From: Cristatella mucedo
Taxonomy: Eukaryota; Bryozoa; Phylactolaemata; Cristatellidae
Assembly: GCA_009760855.2 (NCBI GenBank)
Contig: WPIO01000028.1
Location: 4,049,501 to 4,113,500, forward strand
Direction: 5' to 3'
Length of the DNA stretch: 64,000 nucleotides
The position numbers were made by a program, and so were the translations under genes. The notes beneath the pieces are model-generated. The model was not told the DNA's origin, searched no databases, and worked only from the letters and a program-made list of their open reading frames with translations. Positions 63,680 to 64,000 of the stretch are shown here, one piece after another (positions within the stretch are counted from its first letter, which is position 1; every line of letters begins with the position of its first letter).

Positions 63680-64000
63680 TATAAACGAGACGGCTGACAG
63701 AGCTCGAGGCTGCAGCTTCGGTAGTCGATGCGAAACTCGAGCGCACGAGAGTCGAACCTACGGCGACGAACAGCTAAGTGCAACTTAGACTGCTGCGGTC
63801 GTGTTCTGTCGGCTACTCAGTTAGCTGCTCATATCTTGAGGTGCTGTAGCGGTCCGCCTTTGGGGTCGGACCATCGCTAACTATGCAGGCATGTGGTAGC
63901 TTATTGTAGTCGGGCTTCGGGAGTTCTCATGCAGTTAACTCTGTCGGTCCGGTACGCGCCGCGTAAAGCGCTTGCGCCGGCATGTAACCACTACTGACAG
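62765..64000. other. Intergenic, no gene supported apart from the (GA)n tract
   Basis: Unassigned sequence, becoming GC-richer after 63680. The end of the window might approach another gene, but no exon can be framed. Confidence 0.4.
63603..63676 (+). repeat. (GA)n microsatellite
   Basis: About 36 uninterrupted GA units. The surrounding 63450-63790 open frames are driven by the repeat. Confidence 0.97.

Overview
The window is nuclear DNA from a multicellular animal, almost certainly an invertebrate. Its genes are split by GT-AG introns, and the spaces between are packed with LINE, SINE and DNA-transposon remnants and long dinucleotide microsatellites. There are no operons, ribosome binding sites or CRISPR arrays. 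The species cannot be named from the sequence. A mollusc-like or other lophotrochozoan source is a guess, based on the L2/CR1-like LINE with a short microsatellite tail, the tRNA-derived SINEs and a SPIN-like hAT element.

Three gene models can be supported. (1) On the minus strand from 57527 to 38777 lies a complete 10-exon TFIP11 (tuftelin-interacting protein 11, spliceosome-disassembly G-patch protein). Every splice junction keeps frame and the product is 895 residues; exon 8 has no start codon and was found by reading the intron space. (2) On the plus strand at 30183-31197 lies a two-exon DHHC palmitoyltransferase of the ZDHHC22/ZDHHC24 type, inside a GC-rich, CpG-rich block. (3) On the plus strand at about 23630-25079 lies a two-exon gene for an unrecognised basic, low-complexity protein whose C-terminus looks like a PDZ ligand. 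Orphan exon candidates with good splice signals lie at 11955-12093 (+), 29356-29497 (+) and about 62482-62763 (-). The three genes have no evident functional link.

The rest is a transposon graveyard. LINE family B (L2/CR1-like) occurs as many 3'-truncated copies that share a tail with a GCGCC...GGCGC hairpin followed by (ATT)n; its longest copy is 57810-60290 (-). LINE family A is another non-LTR family, ending in an ATACATTACA-type tail. SINE-1 is a tRNA-headed element with ten copies. SINE-2 is also tRNA-headed and carries a tail clearly related to that of LINE B. There are two hAT transposase relics, two Tc1-like relics, and one short hAT MITE that looks like the horizontally transferred SPIN family, with an 8-bp target duplication.

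Layout: 0-11 kb, LINE A/B, SINE-1 and both hAT relics. 11-23 kb, repeats, a tRNA-Glu-like pseudogene, degenerate telomere-like DNA with the SPIN-like MITE, and a (CT)n tract. 23-26 kb, the unknown gene. 26-29 kb, sparse LINE B tails. 29-31.8 kb, the DHHC gene. 32-38.7 kb, repeats and AT-rich palindromes. 38.8-57.5 kb, TFIP11 with repeat-filled introns. 57.8-60.5 kb, the long LINE B copy split by a LINE A insertion. 60.5-64 kb, mostly unassigned.
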